Source: Alphaproteobacteria bacterium
Lineage (GTDB): Bacteria; Pseudomonadota; Alphaproteobacteria; Paracaedibacterales; CAITNM01
Reading direction: 5' to 3'
Length of the DNA stretch: 62,048 nt
Assembly (NCBI GenBank): GCA_947487955.1
Contig: CANKYV010000006.1
Coordinates: 1-62,048 of the forward strand
The notes beneath the pieces are model-generated. The model was not told the origin of the DNA. It searched no databases and saw only the letters and a program-made list of their open reading frames with translations. Positions 54,979-62,048 of the stretch are shown piece after piece. The translations under genes and the position numbers were made by a program. Position 1 is the first letter of the stretch, and every line of letters begins with the position of its first letter.

Positions 54979-55602
54979 CTAACCTTGACCTTGTAAAATA
55001 TAAACAGGTTCGTTGGCAGGAAGATTTATTTTATCTAATAGCTTAGAATATGACTCGGCTAGCGGTGAATATTCCGTTACGTGTATTTCTTCATTATTAA
55101 CAACGCTACGAGCTAAAAGTGATGTTGAAAAAAACTGGGAAAGAATCCTCGCTGGAGAGGGATAAGAAAGTGTCACAAAGCTTTTAATCTCTGCGTCTAA
55201 ACCAAACAAAACTGAAGCCGCTAATATTCTACAGCACACATTCTTTGCATCTTCTTTTGTATAACCTTCAGCAAAATCGTAGTCAACAGCCATACGACTC
55301 GCTTCCCAATGCTGCGCGTTCTTATAGTCTTTTAAATTTGATAATACAAAATCAAAAGGACCATCAAACATACAAGGGTTATTCATAGGAATATAACGCT
55401 GACACCCCCTAACAATGTTATTTTTGTCCTTAAAAATTAAATAATATGTATTATTTTCATCATACTCATCTTTTTCCATACCATCTTCACTGTTAACCTG
55501 CCACTTCAATTTTTCAAAAAATACCTTATGACGAAGCCTGTACATTGCATCTAGATCATCGCGGTGTGTAGAATACTCATTGGGTGTAATTAGATAAACC
55601 AT
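54979..55602 (-). CDS. LuxI-family autoinducer synthase
   Basis: A 207-residue acyl-homoserine-lactone-synthase-type protein. All diagnostic residues occur at near-canonical numbers: R24, F28, W34, D45, D48, R69, F83, E100 and R103 (motifs RLRHKVFFEKLKW, GMEKDEYDEN, GCQRY and WEASRMAVD). These synthases join SAM with an acyl-ACP or acyl-CoA. The acyl side chain cannot be predicted. Lux box 3 lies 240 nt upstream, so autoinduction is likely. First gene of the minus-strand quorum-sensing cluster. Confidence 0.92.
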   Translation of the reverse strand: MVYLITPNEYSTHRDDLDAMYRLRHKVFFEKLKWQVNSEDGMEKDEYDENNTYYLIFKDKNNIVRGCQRYIPMNNPCMFDGPFDFVLSNLKDYKNAQHWEASRMAVDYDFAEGYTKEDAKNVCCRILAASVLFGLDAEIKSFVTLSYPSPARILSQFFSTSLLARSVVNNEEIHVTEYSPLAESYSKLLDKINLPANEPVYILQGQG

Positions 55603-55925
55603 AAAAATACCTGTTATCGTTAGATGAGCTATATTTAGTGATAGTTATTTGTAATTTCAACTGTTTAAATAAATAGGAAAAAACAAAATAAACATTTTTT
55701 ACACTATAAAATATATAAAATTGAACTAAATAATTTTAAAAAAAATATAATAAAATAAATTACGAAAATATTAACACTAAAGATATAAGAATTTTTTTAC
55801 TTTTTTAGAAAATCTATATAATCAACTAAAAAATTTTTAACTACCTGTATAATTATACAGTTCAGATCTGCTTATGGGGTATAATTAAACAGAAGGCTAA
55901 AAACTTAAGATGCATTCTTAAAATT
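55603..55925. other. Long AT-rich leader region of luxI
   Basis: No gene is present. It contains lux box 3 and about 180 nt of extremely AT-rich sequence between the predicted promoter and the luxI start, so luxI mRNA would have an unusually long 5' leader. The luxI ribosome site (AACAGGTATTTTT) includes a lux half-site-like ACAGGT, probably by chance. Confidence 0.6.
55843..55862 (-). promoter_or_regulatory. lux box 3, upstream of luxI
   Basis: On the minus strand: AACTGTATAATTATACAGGT, with a perfect 16-bp inner palindrome CTGTATAATTATACAG. Twenty nt downstream is ATTATATAG, a good -10 position for a LuxR-type promoter whose box overlaps the -35. Confidence 0.88.
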
Positions 55926-56729
55926 TTAGCGCCAGTGGCGGCCGTGCCAACCTTCTCTACGCCCCCAGCCTCCTCCAAGCCAAATGCCAGGACCACCCCA
56001 ATAAGGATAACCATAATAAGGCGCACGATGTTCTTCTATAATAATCGGTTGAACAGGTTGCACAGGAGGACCATAGGCTGGAGGAACTTGTTTAACGCTT
56101 GCTGCTGGTGTTGCTACGGAAGCTGATTTCTCATGTTTCGCTGCGTGATGGATATTTTTTGCCCGATCAATCACACCTTGTAAAAATGCCCCAACCTCAC
56201 TGGTTGGATCTTTGATAGTTATATCAACAGTAATCTTTATTGATTTACCTTTTTCTTTATCACCTGGCCAACGATAGGTGTACTCAAAAGCATGACCATT
56301 CCAATGACCCTTCTCTAATAATAGCCTTTCACCACTTTTAAAATATCCCATTTCTGTTTCGTCATTTTTAGACTTTTCTCTAGCGTCGCTTTCCCCATCA
56401 ATCTCATTTGCCCAACACAATGCAATGTGTTTTTCATCTTCATGCCGTTCTTCAGGTGTTAAGCGAATTTTTATCGAAGTCCAAGGACCATCAAATGTTA
56501 ATTCTTCATTTTTTACAAGCTGAATAATTTCATCTTTGCCTAATTCATATCCTGGACATAATGCCCAAGTGATAATTTTTTCATCAGATAAAGTTCTTAA
56601 TTTTTCAAGGTCATAACTTTCTACTTTTTTGACGGCTTCTGCATGTGCTGACTCATTTTGCATGGGATCTCCGCCAGCAAAAGCAAACACACAAAAGCAA
56701 GTAAATAGAAATAAATTAAGAATTTTCAT
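55926..56729 (-). CDS. Exported protein with Gly/Trp/Arg-rich tail, unknown
   Basis: A 267-residue protein (ATG at 56729; the upstream TTG is weaker). Signal peptide KILNLFLFTCFCVFAFAGG. The middle is polar with predicted mixed alpha/beta content (GHAFEYTYRWPGDKE, IKITVDITIKD). A Pro/Val linker precedes a tail of Gly, Trp, Tyr and Arg (APYYGYPYWGGPGIWLGGG) that may interact with surfaces or membranes. No family recognised. Convergent with nothing; followed downstream by the luxI promoter region. Confidence 0.6.
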   Translation of the reverse strand: MKILNLFLFTCFCVFAFAGGDPMQNESAHAEAVKKVESYDLEKLRTLSDEKIITWALCPGYELGKDEIIQLVKNEELTFDGPWTSIKIRLTPEERHEDEKHIALCWANEIDGESDAREKSKNDETEMGYFKSGERLLLEKGHWNGHAFEYTYRWPGDKEKGKSIKITVDITIKDPTSEVGAFLQGVIDRAKNIHHAAKHEKSASVATPAASVKQVPPAYGPPVQPVQPIIIEEHRAPYYGYPYWGGPGIWLGGGWGRREGWHGRHWR

Positions 56730-56785
56730 ATTAAACAATATTTATTATATAGTTATATATATGTTAACATTGGCATTACTAATAA

Positions 56786-57214
56786 TTAATTAATAAAGAC
56801 TCCTGTACAATATGTTCCCCAAAAACCTATAGCCCACGCAACCACAAATGGCAATTTTTGCGTTTGTGTAGTTTTAAAAATAACAACAAGAACACCAGCC
56901 GTAATCATGCAATAAACAGGCAAAAAGTTAATAGCAAAACACCCTGCACCAAAACTAAAAAGCACAATATCAACCAGCTGAATGCTATTTTTTCTAAAGT
57001 ATCGATATCCCCATAAAAAACAAAAAATCCCTAAAACATGAAAAGGATAGTGAAGGTTTAAAGTTAAAGCGATTAGAGTTGCAAGAATAGTTCCTACATT
57101 CAACAATCGCTTTTTCCAGTCTTGCCATGCAAGAAGAACGGTCAACGGGAGAAGTAAAAATAAAAAAGGAAACACATAACAAATACCAAATACTGAAAAG
57201 CTGATATTATTCAT
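56786..57214 (-). CDS. Small integral membrane protein, peptidase A24-like
   Basis: A 142-residue protein with about five membrane segments. AWQDWKKRLLNV (Asp32) after the first helix and QLVDIVLFSFGAG (Asp82) occupy the positions of the two catalytic Asp of type IV prepilin peptidases of the TadV/CpaA size, and KLPFVVAWAIGF resembles their C-terminal block. However the usual GxGD glycines are absent. It could be a divergent prepilin peptidase or a derivative. Low-moderate confidence. Confidence 0.45.
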   Translation of the reverse strand: MNNISFSVFGICYVFPFLFLLLPLTVLLAWQDWKKRLLNVGTILATLIALTLNLHYPFHVLGIFCFLWGYRYFRKNSIQLVDIVLFSFGAGCFAINFLPVYCMITAGVLVVIFKTTQTQKLPFVVAWAIGFWGTYCTGVFIN

Positions 57215-57274
57215 AGTACCATGTCTTTCGAAGAAAAAGCTGAAGTATGCTACCAGACCAAAAGTCTAGATAGA

Positions 57275-57469
57275 TCAATCATTTTCTTTATTTTTACGCA
57301 AATCAGTTAGCATTACCGCTAATCTATCCGATAATTTCGACTTCACAGCTTTTTTAATTTCATCTGAGAAGTTTATCCAATTTTGTACTTCATACGCATT
57401 ACGTCCACAGCCAATACAAACCTTATCAGCGTTAAGCACACAAATTCTTACGCAGGGAGATTTTTCCAA
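57275..57469 (-). CDS. DUF1289 protein
   Basis: A 64-residue protein with the DUF1289 Cys pattern SPCVRICVLNADKVCIGCGR followed by a W and a helical tail, suggesting a metal or cluster ligand set of four Cys. Widely found in proteobacteria, function unknown. It overlaps tmk by 22 nt. Confidence 0.88.
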   Translation of the reverse strand: MEKSPCVRICVLNADKVCIGCGRNAYEVQNWINFSDEIKKAVKSKLSDRLAVMLTDLRKNKEND

Positions 57470-58098
57470 CTTAAACCCTTCCTTTCTTGTAAAATGTCAA
57501 TAATTTGGCGGTGAATAACCTTTGGGTGAGAATCTGCTTGCATCACTACGCAACGGCTAGGATTATCTTTAGCAATTTCTAAAAATCCAGCTCTTATTCG
57601 CTTATGAAATTCCATATCCATTGCTTCAAAGCGCCCTTCAACAACTACATTACCTTCCATACGGGTTGTTGCACGCTTAATCCCTTCATACACATCAAGA
57701 TCAAATACAAAGGTGATGTCTGGCTCGATATCACCAACAACGTAGTTATATAATAATTGCAAAAATTCTCGATTAACTCCTCTACCGTACCCTTGATAAG
57801 CAACTGTTGAGTCCGCAAATCTGTCACACAAAACCCAACTACCATTATCAAGAGCCGGCTTAATTGTATTTTGCCAATGATCAGCACGAGCCGCATACAT
57901 TAACAAAACCTCGCTCATGTTTGACCAACGATCTACAGATCCTGTTACAAGCAAATTTCGAATAATCTCAGCCCCTGGGCTTCCGCCTGGTTCTCGAGTT
58001 AAAACAACATCAACGTCATTTTTTTTTAAAATATCAGCCAAGATCAAAGCTTGCGTGCTTTTTCCTGTACCTTCTCCGCCTTCAAAAGTAATAAACAT
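57448..58098 (-). CDS. tmk: Thymidylate kinase
   Basis: A 216-residue dTMP kinase. P-loop FEGGEGTGKSTQ, the TREPGGSPGAE loop, DRF in VLCDRFADSTVAYQGYGRGV, and the lid region typical of the family. It makes dTDP from dTMP. Upstream overlap with DUF1289 suggests co-expression. No unusual features. Confidence 0.96.
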   Translation of the reverse strand: MFITFEGGEGTGKSTQALILADILKKNDVDVVLTREPGGSPGAEIIRNLLVTGSVDRWSNMSEVLLMYAARADHWQNTIKPALDNGSWVLCDRFADSTVAYQGYGRGVNREFLQLLYNYVVGDIEPDITFVFDLDVYEGIKRATTRMEGNVVVEGRFEAMDMEFHKRIRAGFLEIAKDNPSRCVVMQADSHPKVIHRQIIDILQERKGLSWKNLPA

Positions 58099-58241
58099 AA
58101 CCTCTCCACCCTATTAACTGTATAGATTTTACTTATAATTTTCCAGGTGAACTTAAGGATAAAAATAAAAATTTTCCGTTAACTATCTCTTAGGTATTTG
58201 CATGGCAGAGTTGAATGAGACAAAAAACTAACGAGGACTTA

Positions 58242-58400
58242 ATGCTACAATTTATTACTATTCTAGGCATTTCAACTGTTTTATCTATTGCGGCTTACAA
58301 AATTCAACACGAAGAAATACAAGAAAGTAAAAAACTAATGCTAAATTCAGATATCACTGCCTCTGAATTAGCTCAATTATGCTCTTTCGCAACCGACTGA
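58242..58400 (+). CDS. Small membrane-anchored protein (52 residues)
   Basis: ATG at 58242 with a GAGG ribosome site 5 nt upstream. One hydrophobic segment (LQFITILGISTVLSIAAYKI) followed by a charged tail. Its 3' end overlaps the convergent CNNM/CBS gene by 28 nt. No family recognised; it could be a real small membrane protein. Confidence 0.5.
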   Translation: MLQFITILGISTVLSIAAYKIQHEEIQESKKLMLNSDITASELAQLCSFATD

Positions 58401-59659
58401 GAAAGAGGGGGAGTCACTTTGACTAACGTAATTTGGTTGCGTTGACGCCTTAATATTTCAAAGCGGAAGCCTCTCCAATTAAATATTTGACCAACTGTTG
58501 GAAGCACTCGAAATTGAATAATTAAAAGCCCAGCAAGAGTTGCAGCAACATCGTTAGGCAATTCCCAGTCAAATTGACGATTCAAATCACGAATTGTTAC
58601 GTTACCATAAATAACAAAACTTCCATCTAACTGAGGACGTACACCACGCACATTTACGTCATGCTCGTCAGCAATGTCCCCCACAATTTCTTCTAAAACA
58701 TCCTCTAGCGTTACAATTCCCATAAGCGCTCCATACTCATCAACAACCAAAGCAAAGTGCTCGCGTCGTTGACGAAAAGCGTGAAGCTGTTCTAAAAGAT
58801 CAGTACTTTCAGGAGTAAACCAAGGTTTATGCGCAATATCGACAATATTTAGATCATCCAATGATCCAGAATGGGCACGCACCGCACGCAATAGTGCTTT
58901 TGTATTAATAATACCCACAATATTATCAGGATTGCCTTGCCATAAAGGCAAGCGCGTAAAAGGGCATGCTAGAACTTGATCAACAATTTCAGTTGGTGAA
59001 TCATCTGCATTAACCATTGTAACATTTTGGCGATGCACCATAATTTCAGAAACTTGCACCGTTCCTAAGTCCAAAATACTTTTTAGCATAGCCTTTTCAT
59101 GAGGCGTATCCTGACCAGGCCCATCGTGCATATCAATAGCGCCACGCAGCTCTTCCATTTTAGCGTGATGATCCTCTGCTTTTACCTTAAAACCAAACAC
59201 TCTTAATAAAGAGGTGACAAAAAAGGACAAAGCTTTGTTAATAGGTAAAAACAAATTGTAGCTAAAACGAATTGCAGGAGCTGCAAACATTAAAAACCGG
59301 ATGGTGTCTTGTATTGCAAGCGTTTTGGGTAACATTTCCGCAAACACCAAAACAATTGCACCTGTCAAAACAGAAGCAATAACAGCAGCAATAGTTGAAT
59401 TATCCCCCACCAGATCAAAGGATAAACTAGCTAAAACCGAAGCTATAGCAGCATTTAAGAGTGTATTGTAAGCTAAAATTGAGCTCACAACCATGCTCAG
59501 GTGCTGCTGCAAATCACGAATAGTTATAGCTGATTTATTACCAGCTTTTGCAAGTTGATGCAGCTTTGGACGAGAAGCAAATGTAATTGCTGTTTCAGAA
59601 GCAGAAAAGAAAGAGGAGATCAATAACAAGACGACGGAAAAGATACAAAGAGTAATCAT
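58373..59659 (-). CDS. CNNM/CBS-domain (CorC/HlyC-type) membrane protein
   Basis: A 428-residue protein with an N-terminal CNNM transmembrane domain (three to four helices, residues about 1-190), two CBS domains (about 205-330, with MVHRQNVTMVNADDSPTEI and FALVVDEYGALMGIVTLEDV), and a C-terminal CorC_HlyC domain ending near RRQRNQITLVKV. Family members are linked to Mg/Co efflux or magnesium homeostasis; 'hemolysin' labels are historical. Its start overlaps the next upstream gene's stop. Confidence 0.9.
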   Translation of the reverse strand: MITLCIFSVVLLLISSFFSASETAITFASRPKLHQLAKAGNKSAITIRDLQQHLSMVVSSILAYNTLLNAAIASVLASLSFDLVGDNSTIAAVIASVLTGAIVLVFAEMLPKTLAIQDTIRFLMFAAPAIRFSYNLFLPINKALSFFVTSLLRVFGFKVKAEDHHAKMEELRGAIDMHDGPGQDTPHEKAMLKSILDLGTVQVSEIMVHRQNVTMVNADDSPTEIVDQVLACPFTRLPLWQGNPDNIVGIINTKALLRAVRAHSGSLDDLNIVDIAHKPWFTPESTDLLEQLHAFRQRREHFALVVDEYGALMGIVTLEDVLEEIVGDIADEHDVNVRGVRPQLDGSFVIYGNVTIRDLNRQFDWELPNDVAATLAGLLIIQFRVLPTVGQIFNWRGFRFEILRRQRNQITLVKVTPPLSQSVAKEHN

Positions 59660-60189
59660 TAATTCCCCTGATTAGTTTGAATTTCATCAGAATCTGCATA
59701 GCGAATTTTGGCATGCTGCATATTCTCATGATCATGATCATTTTTTTTGACAAGAGGATCAATTTCTTGCCTAAAAACACGTTTTACTGGACGATCCCCG
59801 CACAAACTACCCCACAAAACATCACTGCGCTGATAATTACAAAAGGATTCAAGAGGTTTTGGCTCATTACTGCTCATAATTGCCAAAAGCTTTTGCAAAA
59901 CTGCCATATAGTGAGCGATTTGTTTTACAGTATCTTCCTTTTTCATACCTTGCTGATCAGAAGTATTTTGATTATCACAACTCTCTAGTAATTTTCTAGC
60001 ATCATCTACATATTCATCAAATAAAATCTCTAACTGAAGCCCTGCTCCAGCTGATTTCTTCTTCTCTATAAGCTGATTTAACTGTTTAAGATTTTCAAAA
60101 ACATATCTTCTCGTAATAGAAGAAGGAGGTACTCCGCCATAAACGACAGCCATCAGCGCAACGACACAAGATATCTTTCTCAAGAACAT
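59659..60189 (-). CDS. Exported helical protein, unknown
   Basis: A 176-residue protein. ATG at 60189 is chosen because GGGGGAGAAGG precedes it by one to two bases more than usual; the upstream TTG would place that sequence inside the gene. Signal segment FLRKISCVVALMAVVYGG. The mature part has two long helices (about 35-70 and 95-120) with paired Cys. No family recognised. Its stop overlaps the CNNM gene start, implying coupling. Confidence 0.6.
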   Translation of the reverse strand: MFLRKISCVVALMAVVYGGVPPSSITRRYVFENLKQLNQLIEKKKSAGAGLQLEILFDEYVDDARKLLESCDNQNTSDQQGMKKEDTVKQIAHYMAVLQKLLAIMSSNEPKPLESFCNYQRSDVLWGSLCGDRPVKRVFRQEIDPLVKKNDHDHENMQHAKIRYADSDEIQTNQGN

Positions 60190-60224
60190 GCCCTTCTCCC
60201 CCAAATCATGAAAGGATTATTTGG

Positions 60225-60830
60225 CTATACAGACTTCAACACATAATAATTCGGATATTTTGCCCGAATAAAATCACTCATTGCCTGAATAACTCGATCA
60301 ACTGTCGCATTAGTCGGCTCATCTAATGTTTGAACATGTACATCAGCTTCCTCAAATATTGGATAACGCTCTTCAATGAGTTTATCTAAAACTTCACGGT
60401 GATTTGAATCAGTAAACATCGGTCGATCTGTACGTCTTGAAACTCTCGCAACTAACGTATCAATATCTGCTTTTAGCCAAACAGAAATTGCTTTTTCTTT
60501 TACAATCTTTCTTGTTTGCTCGTAAGCAAATGACCCCCCACCTGTTGCTAAAACATGCGTAGGCTGATCAAGCAAACGCTTAATCACTCGCTGCTCTCCA
60601 TCAAGAAAAGATTGCTCCCCAAAAATTTCATAGATTTCTTTAATAGGGTAACCAGCTGCCTGTTCAACCTCAATATCTGAGTCAAAAAAAGAAAGCTCCA
60701 GTCTGTTTGCCAAACGCTTTCCTATACTTGTTTTTCCGCTACCCATCAACCCAACCAAAACAATTGTTTTTGGAGGCATAAAACTCACTGTTATTTGTGA
60801 TCGATTAGCTTGACTAAAATCGTCTCTCAT
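60225..60830 (-). CDS. aroK: Shikimate kinase
   Basis: A 201-residue kinase phosphorylating shikimate with ATP. Walker A GLMGSGKTSIGKRLA, shikimate-binding DSD, GGGSFA, and RTDRPMF lid region. The N-terminal 17 residues may be an extension; an internal ATG at 60779 is an alternative start. Its presence supports a functional shikimate pathway. Normal gene length. Confidence 0.94.
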   Translation of the reverse strand: MRDDFSQANRSQITVSFMPPKTIVLVGLMGSGKTSIGKRLANRLELSFFDSDIEVEQAAGYPIKEIYEIFGEQSFLDGEQRVIKRLLDQPTHVLATGGGSFAYEQTRKIVKEKAISVWLKADIDTLVARVSRRTDRPMFTDSNHREVLDKLIEERYPIFEEADVHVQTLDEPTNATVDRVIQAMSDFIRAKYPNYYVLKSV

Positions 60831-60972
60831 GAACCTAACGTAACCATTATCTCTAAGTTAAATACAACACTGGAACCCTTTAGGGCCCATGTACAATATA
60901 CCCTAAACACGCTCAAGATACAAGTATTTGTGAACTGTTGACTGCTTAATTTGAAAGTATTAGCTTATGACT

Positions 60973-61167
60973 TCAATTAATTTTCCAACGCTCAAGCAAA
61001 CGCCTTACAACTGTTTCTACTAATTCTTTAACAGATTCCCTGGCATTGAACTTTTCATAAAGTGGTAATACTAGCGGGTAAAGATGTTCTGCAAGCTTCG
61101 CTGAAACATCATGAGCTGGCACCACTATTATTTCAATTTGGCATAAATTTTGCACTATAAAAATCAC
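60973..61167 (-). CDS. Possible small protein (64 residues), unknown
   Basis: An open frame starting at GTG without a clear ribosome site. The C-terminal part is a basic helix (ARESVKELVETVVRRLLERW), the N-terminal part hydrophobic. It could be a real small DNA- or membrane-associated protein or a fragment of a lost gene. Low confidence. Confidence 0.3.
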   Translation of the reverse strand: MIFIVQNLCQIEIIVVPAHDVSAKLAEHLYPLVLPLYEKFNARESVKELVETVVRRLLERWKIN

Positions 61168-61261
61168 ACAAAAGGGAAAGAAGATAAATGGATTTTAATG
61201 TTTTTTCACTGTGTCATATTTAATGGCTTATAAAAGAAATAAATTTTTCAGGAGAACAATA

Positions 61262-61918
61262 ATGCTAAATTTTAAATGTTTAAAATTCATGTATGTTTCC
61301 ATTTTGACATGTATAAGCATCTTCCCAATTATGGTTGGGGAATCTTCCCTGGAAGGTAAAGATTACGATTTTCAACTTAGTGGTAAAAAAGTTTTTGTTG
61401 CTGGCCACAATGGCATGGTAGGTTCCGCTCTAGTTCGTAGGCTCGCTTCTGAGTCTTGTTCAATTCTTACAGCTTCTCGTGCAGAACTTGATTTACGGCA
61501 GCAAGCTGATGTGGAGAGCTGGTTCAGCATCAACAAACCAGATGTGGTTTTTTTAGCAGCTGCTAAAGTTGGCGGGATTGGCGCAAATAGTACTTATCCT
61601 GCTGATTTTCTTTACGATAATCTTATGATAGAGGTGAATGTCATCCGTTCTGCGTATTTATCCGGTGTTAAACGTTTAGTCTTCTTAGGTTCATCCTGTA
61701 TTTATCCTAAATTTGCAGCACAACCTATTAAAGAAAATGAATTATTAAGTGGCTATCTTGAGCCAACTAACGAGCCTTACGCCATTGCTAAAATAGCTGG
61801 TCTCAAAATGGTTGAAAGCTACAGAAAGCAATATGGTGTCGACTATATATCCGTAATGCCAACAAATCTATACGGTGCTGGTGACACATATCATTTAGAA
61901 ACCCTAATTCGGGATTAG
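61262..61918 (+). pseudogene. GDP-L-fucose-synthase-like gene with signal peptide, truncated
   Basis: ATG at 61262 has a strong AGGAGA site 7 nt upstream. A signal-like segment (residues about 7-24) precedes a normal GDP-fucose synthetase N-terminus: [18 protein letters not shown] (NAD motif), FLGSSCIYP, and catalytic Y173-x3-K177 in [10 protein letters not shown]. The protein stops after 218 residues at [12 protein letters not shown], whereas family members continue about 100 residues after GD-x-HPENSH. The break coincides with sequence resembling an IS end. Catalytic residues are present, so it was once intact. Signal peptide plus this cytosolic enzyme is unusual. Confidence 0.65.
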
Positions 61919-62008
61919 ATGGTTAAATTTGATACAAGGTTTTTTTGATTTCAAGGTATAAGCGACAAGGGTTGAAAAGATGTGAATAAAGCCATTAATG
62001 GGAGATCG

Positions 62009-62048
62009 ATGGCGAGTGTGAGAAATTTGAAAGTCCTTTTTAATCACA
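62009..62048 (+). CDS. Possible start of an IS transposase (cut by window edge)
   Basis: An ATG with GGAG five bases upstream opens a frame (MASVRNLKVLFNH) that runs off the window. It directly follows the truncated GDP-fucose-synthase-like gene, and the intervening sequence begins with a CTAATTCGGGATTAG palindrome like an IS end. Most likely the insertion sequence that interrupted that gene. Low confidence. Confidence 0.3.
   Translation, partial: MASVRNLKVLFNH

Noticed and set aside
55606..55615. ACAGGT in the luxI ribosome-site region as a fourth lux box
   Set aside because: No inverted partner at the right spacing; best explained as the Shine-Dalgarno region.
58116..58136. AACTGTATAG half resembling the lux box between tmk and the small membrane gene
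   Set aside because: Only one arm matches; the second half-site ACAGGT is missing.

Overview
The window looks like a chromosome segment (about 62 kb, AT-rich) of an intracellular or host-associated alphaproteobacterium. Family-level guess: Holosporales/Paracaedibacter/Odyssella-like symbionts of protists. The evidence is alphaproteobacterial housekeeping genes (rnc, clpX-lon, addA/addB, rmuC, ctaG, acs, ftsA, aroK, tmk, a DUF1289 protein, a phasin), five major facilitator transporters of which three are ProP/MHS-like, a PAAR spike protein, palindromic repeats like those of Rickettsiales relatives, and many proteins that pair a Sec-type signal peptide with an enzyme-like or eukaryote-like domain. 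The taxonomic placement is inference.

Layout. 1-1.5 kb: end of a transposase, a CAT-anticodon tRNA, znuA. 1.7-4 kb: two tandem PvcA/DIT1 (isonitrile synthase)-like genes with signal peptides, the second frameshifted. 4-11 kb: mlaD-like gene, uup, rnc, clpX, lon. 11-15 kb: exported methyltransferase-like protein, holB, PAAR protein, rmuC. 15-24 kb: three MFS transporters interleaved with shrunken addB and addA genes, then an outer-membrane barrel protein. 24-33 kb: exported kinase-like protein, MFS, tRNA-Lys, FKBP, Lon-like protease, exported NHL-repeat protein. 33-38 kb: UPF0114-bolA-response regulator-histidine kinase operon, phasin, MFS. 38-42 kb (minus strand): dapB-rpe followed by an exported Rpe paralogue translationally coupled to a 2-oxoglutarate/Fe(II)-oxygenase-like gene, plus an overlapping pair of regulatory-looking genes. 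42-49 kb: ctaG, acs, an exported two-domain glycosyltransferase, an acidic exported protein, two small secreted peptides. 49-52 kb: lpdA, grxC-ftsA. 52-56 kb: a quorum-sensing island. 56-61 kb: exported hypotheticals, a peptidase A24-like protein, DUF1289, tmk, CNNM/CBS protein, aroK. 61-62 kb: an exported GDP-fucose-synthase-like gene that breaks off, followed by a likely second IS start.

The two most interesting themes are the following. (1) A complete LuxI/LuxR-type locus: a LuxI-family synthase with all its hallmark residues, a full LuxR, a second LuxR-like protein lacking the DNA-binding domain, a small membrane protein and a small coiled protein, all on the minus strand. Three 20-bp near-perfect lux boxes lie ahead of luxI, of the membrane-protein gene and of the HTH-less luxR. 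(2) A set of normally cytosolic enzyme types carrying N-terminal signal peptides: isonitrile synthase x2, ribulose-phosphate epimerase, GDP-fucose synthase, glycosyltransferase, kinase-like and methyltransferase-like proteins. They could be an envelope or host-directed repertoire. Two of these types touch ribulose-5-phosphate, the carbon donor of PvcA-type isonitrile synthases.

The AddAB recombination nuclease is also unusual. AddA stops at the end of its helicase part, and AddB has lost its N-terminal region and one catalytic Asp. This would leave no recognisable nuclease centre.
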